DNA of 64,000 nucleotides from contig NC_041011.1 in the NCBI RefSeq assembly GCF_004193775.1, positions 44,151,167 to 44,215,166 on the forward strand. The letters run 5' to 3'. Position numbers and translations under genes: made by a program. Positions within the stretch are counted from its first letter, which is position 1; each line of letters starts with the position of its first letter. The stretch is from Glycine soja. Taxonomy: Eukaryota > Streptophyta > Magnoliopsida > Fabales > Fabaceae. The notes under the pieces are model-generated. The model searched no databases and was not told the DNA's origin. It was given only the letters and a program-made list of their open reading frames with translations. Below are positions 61,101-64,000 of this stretch, piece after piece.

Positions 61101-61716
61101 ATATACTTATTGATATTCAAACTGTTGGGTTAAGTTTGTTAGGTATATATAAATACTTTTTTGCTCTTTGCTTAGTTGGTCAACTTACTTGCACAAGTGC
61201 TGATTGTTTCCAATAGGGATAGATTATTCAACGCTGTATGAGAAAAGTGCTTGATTCAAAAGGATAGTAGAAACGTTAACTGCATTTTCTTAATCATTTG
61301 CCTTGAGGGATTCATCATTCATGTCAGCACACATTAATCTTGACCATTCTTTAGTTCTTGTCAATTGTCACGCTTAAAATGATTTATGCTTTGACTTTGA
61401 AATAGTGCCTTAGGTTAAATTTTTTTACATAATTTGCAAATCAAGTTGGTGGTTAAAACCCTGGTGTACCTAGAAGGCTAGAAGAGTTTAGTGTGTTTCC
61501 TAAATGATGGTTTATGATGAATATTGACTTCACCTTATAGGTTCTTTGCTTTATATTTTTCCCTTCAATTGTTTGGTTGCAATATGAAATCTTCTTAGAC
61601 TGATCTTGTACTTTCCAACTCTCTACAGATTATGGATTTGGTTCTTTGTATATTAATTTTTCATGTTTTTTGATAAAGTTCTATTAAGCTTTCTTTATTG
61701 TGATTGCACCTGACAG
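56723..61716. other. 5-kb AT-rich gene-free region upstream of LIN
   Basis: Holds the degenerate repeat array at about 57.24-59.96 kb, then about 1.7 kb that should include the LIN promoter and 5' leader. The open frames at 60286..60517 overlap on opposite strands and match nothing I know. A TTTCAG/CAG-type acceptor directly abuts the LIN ATG, so a leader intron probably lies in the last part. Confidence 0.5.
57240..59960. repeat. degenerate AT-rich repeat array
   Basis: Several phrases recur in the same order with variable spacing. TTTCTTTTACATAATTAATA-like text appears near 58501, 58861 and 59466. ACATTGATATG(T/C)ATATG-like text followed by CAATATATTAAAATAAA appears near 58699, 59030 and 59613. 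ATGAAAGTATCAA-like text appears near 58350, 59328 and 59910. Units are roughly 330-600 bp and strongly diverged. A (TA)n tract lies at 58098..58139. Confidence 0.6.
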
Positions 61717-64000
61717 ATGGCAGGAAACTTCAGATTCACAATGGACCAGAAGGATATTGTTAGATTCTTGACTACAACTATTGATAGTTTCATTCAAGAT
61801 AGGTTAATCAACAAAGAACAAAGAACCCAACACAAAGAACAGTGTGCAGAGAGGTTGGCAGCTGAAGATGGAAGTTGTGACAAGGACACTGAGGTGGAAT
61901 ACTCTGATCAAGCAGTATTAGCAAATCTGGATTGGGGTATTGAAGCCCTTGAAGAAGCTATCAATACCTATAACATGGAAACTAAGCTTGCAAGGCTAGA
62001 TTATGCCGAAAAAATGCTGCAAGTGTGTGCAATGTTGAATCCTAAGCAAAAGACTGCTGGAGTGCCAAACTACTACCTCTCAGCTTGGGCACACCTAAAT
62101 CTATCCTACCTATGGAAGTTGAGGAACAATGTTCAAAATTGTGTTTTCCATGCTCTTGAGATGTTCATTGTTGATCCCTTTTTCTCGCGGATTGATTTTG
62201 CTCCTGAACTCTGGAAAAACCTGTTTCTTCCACACATGAGCTCAATTGTGGGGTGGTATTCAGAAGAGAGGCATAGGCTTATGATGGAAGTGATACCTGA
62301 CTCTTCTGATTTGTCCTTTACAGCTGACTTTGATCAATTTTTCAATGAGTCTTTGGTATTTTCTATGAGGCCACATCAATTAGACAAGTTGCAAAAGATG
62401 GAGCAGCTCTATGGAGAATCCTTGGATGAGAACACACGACTATACGCAAAATATTATAAGGATTGCATGAATTCTGATTCCACTTCAGGCAAGAAGGTGG
62501 CTCCTATGTTGCCTATTGCTGAGCCACCAATGACTCCTATGCATGAGTTGAGCCGGTCTGTTCCTGATTTTGTAAAATTTGGTCCTATTTTGCCCAAGAG
62601 TGCTGGCTTTTCTTTGACACCAAGATCTAAAGATGGTGTAAATGAAACAATCAGGTTAGAGTTCATACACATAAATTTTAGATTCTTTGAATCTGTGTTC
62701 ACATGTGTGTTTGTGTTTTGTATGTGTTCTACAATTCAGTACCAAAAGGTTTGTTATATTGGTTTATATCATTTGAGACTCATAATACCTGTACTTTCTG
62801 GATGCTGAATTTCAACAGAGATAATTCAACTTCCAGCCATTCAAAGGTGGAGAAATCATCCATATGGGGTGCTAAGGTGATACAAAGATATCTATATGCT
62901 TGTTTTTAATAATATAGTTTGAGGTACATGAATTTGGAGTGGCATTGTGTATAGGCCTTATGATAAATTATCACATGCAGGAGAGTATCGTGAAAGAGAA
63001 TGAGAATGAAGAGGATTTAGATTCTGAGCTTGATGATGCTTCAATGGATTCAGATAACAAAAACAATATTTTCTCGCCAGAAATGAAGATGGTCAAGGAT
63101 GAGGATATCGAAGCAATGGCGCCTCTATCAAACCAGAAGAATCAATTTCATTCTCCTGATATCTTCTCTCCCTTGGGTTCCCCAAGAACTGGACCAAATA
63201 ATTCATCTACAAATCCTGATACAAACAGTAAAAGAGAACCCAAGTATCTTCGCTTACTGTCTACTCGTTTGAGGGACTCAACTATTTCTGATCATCTATC
63301 TCTGGACATGAGCAAAGATCATATATTAAACTCTGATAACGAAGTAATGGTATGCCAGATAAGATCTCTATAATCCCATTTGTTATTTATTACTCGTAAC
63401 TATTTTATTATTGCCAAGTGTAATGGCTATTGCTCAAGTTCAACTATGTAATGTTTCTTTGTAATATAGGCTTTGAAGAATACTCAGAGGAAAAACAATA
63501 ACCAAACACTCAGTATGAATGATGACAATGAGAATAGCCAAGGACTAAATGACAGGTAATCATCATTTCTGGTATTTTTTTATATACTCTAGGATGCTCT
63601 TATAGTTCTTATGCTAATCTTTGGGCTTCTGACAAGTAAAATACATCATTTCACTCCTGTTGTTCAAATATGTTTGAGTTGCCAGTTCCCTTTGTGAAAG
63701 TGACGAGGGAAATCAAAGCTGCATTTCGCTGCCGAAATTGATGATTGGATCAAAACCACCCAAAGACTTTGTTTGCCCAATCACAGGTCAGATATTTTGT
63801 GATCCTGTCACCCTTGAAACTGGCCAGACCTATGAAAGAAAAGCAATTCAAGAGTGGCTCAGAACCGGAAACACAACATGCCCCATTACGCGGCAGCCTC
63901 TATCTGCAAATACGTTGCCCAAAACAAACTATGTTTTGAAGAGATTGATAACATCATGGAAAGAACAGAATCCTGAGCTAGCGCAAGAATTCTCGAATGC
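61717..64000 (+). CDS. LIN: LIN/CERBERUS U-box E3 ubiquitin ligase, N-terminal part (runs off window)
   Basis: Legume gene needed for rhizobial infection-thread growth (Lotus CERBERUS, Medicago LIN). Coding exons on the plus strand: 61717..62654, 62819..62876, 62981..63349, 63470..63555, 63686..>64000, all in frame (about 588 residues). The conserved N-terminal helical domain starts MAGNFRFTMDQKDIVRFLTT and contains WGIEALEEAINTYNMETKLA and FAPELWKNLFLPHMSSIVGW. An acidic, Ser/Asn-rich linker follows (NEEDLDSELDDASMDSDNKN). The U-box begins near residue 511 (DFVCPITGQIFCDPVTLETG, then TYERKAIQEWL and CPITRQPLSANTLPKTNY). The family continues for roughly 900 more residues with armadillo-like and WD40 repeats, beyond the window. 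The ATG follows a CAG acceptor, so a 5' UTR intron is likely. No lesion visible; assignment to LIN rather than a recent soybean duplicate is not possible here. Confidence 0.95.

Noticed and set aside
1..64000. CRISPR arrays, operons, ribosome binding sites or prokaryotic mobile elements
   Set aside because: The DNA is plant nuclear sequence with spliced genes; none of these structures is present.
1..64000. tRNA or rRNA genes
   Set aside because: No cloverleaf with A/B-box sequences or rRNA core sequence was recognised by eye; a tRNAscan run would be decisive.

Overview
This is plant nuclear DNA: AT-rich, with split genes, GT-AG introns and dense retroelement debris. Two loci point to soybean (Glycine max) or a very close legume. 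The first is a UGT79-family gene whose two-base deletion matches, as I recall it, the published null allele of soybean Fg2 (GmF3G6''Rt, UGT79A6), which was mapped to chromosome 10. The second is the start of the legume rhizobial-infection gene LIN/CERBERUS. Exon boundaries were read by eye from reading frame, GT/AG sites and remembered family sequences.

Layout. 0.7-3.2 kb: last five exons of an EMF2/VRN2-type Polycomb gene (+). 5.3-5.7 kb: intronless oleosin (-) with a seed-type promoter. 6.5-31.4 kb: a decayed UGT79 cluster packed with retroelements. It holds an inverted UGT fragment (10.4-13.9 kb) split by a small copia element, the frameshifted Fg2 gene (22.05-23.44 kb), and a third UGT copy with several lesions (30.0-31.4 kb). 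Three large solo-LTR-like insertions (14.05-16.41, 18.84-21.77 and 26.10-29.00 kb) and a fragment (6.5-8.0 kb) belong to one repeat family. 35.0-35.6 kb: an AP2/ERF transcription factor (-). 37.5-46.5 kb: a 14-exon plastid-type ATP-phosphofructokinase (-), with a copia gag relic and a 600-bp hAT-type MITE in intron 10. 48.1-53.0 kb: a six-exon WRAP73/WDR8 WD40 gene (-). 54.5-56.7 kb: a broken 3' fragment of a UBP12/13-like deubiquitinase (-). 56.8-61.7 kb: gene-free and AT-rich, with a degenerate repeat array. 61.7-64.0 kb: the first five coding exons of LIN/CERBERUS (+), running off the window just after the U-box.

The genes do not form a pathway. The intact ones are ordinary single loci. 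The UGT cluster shows a specialised-metabolism family breaking down under transposon pressure. The most unusual object is the copia element at 11.0-13.6 kb. It keeps LTRs, gag and protease/GAG-pre-integrase remnants, but where integrase, RT and RNase H should be it carries an intronless coiled-coil coding fragment that looks like captured host cDNA.
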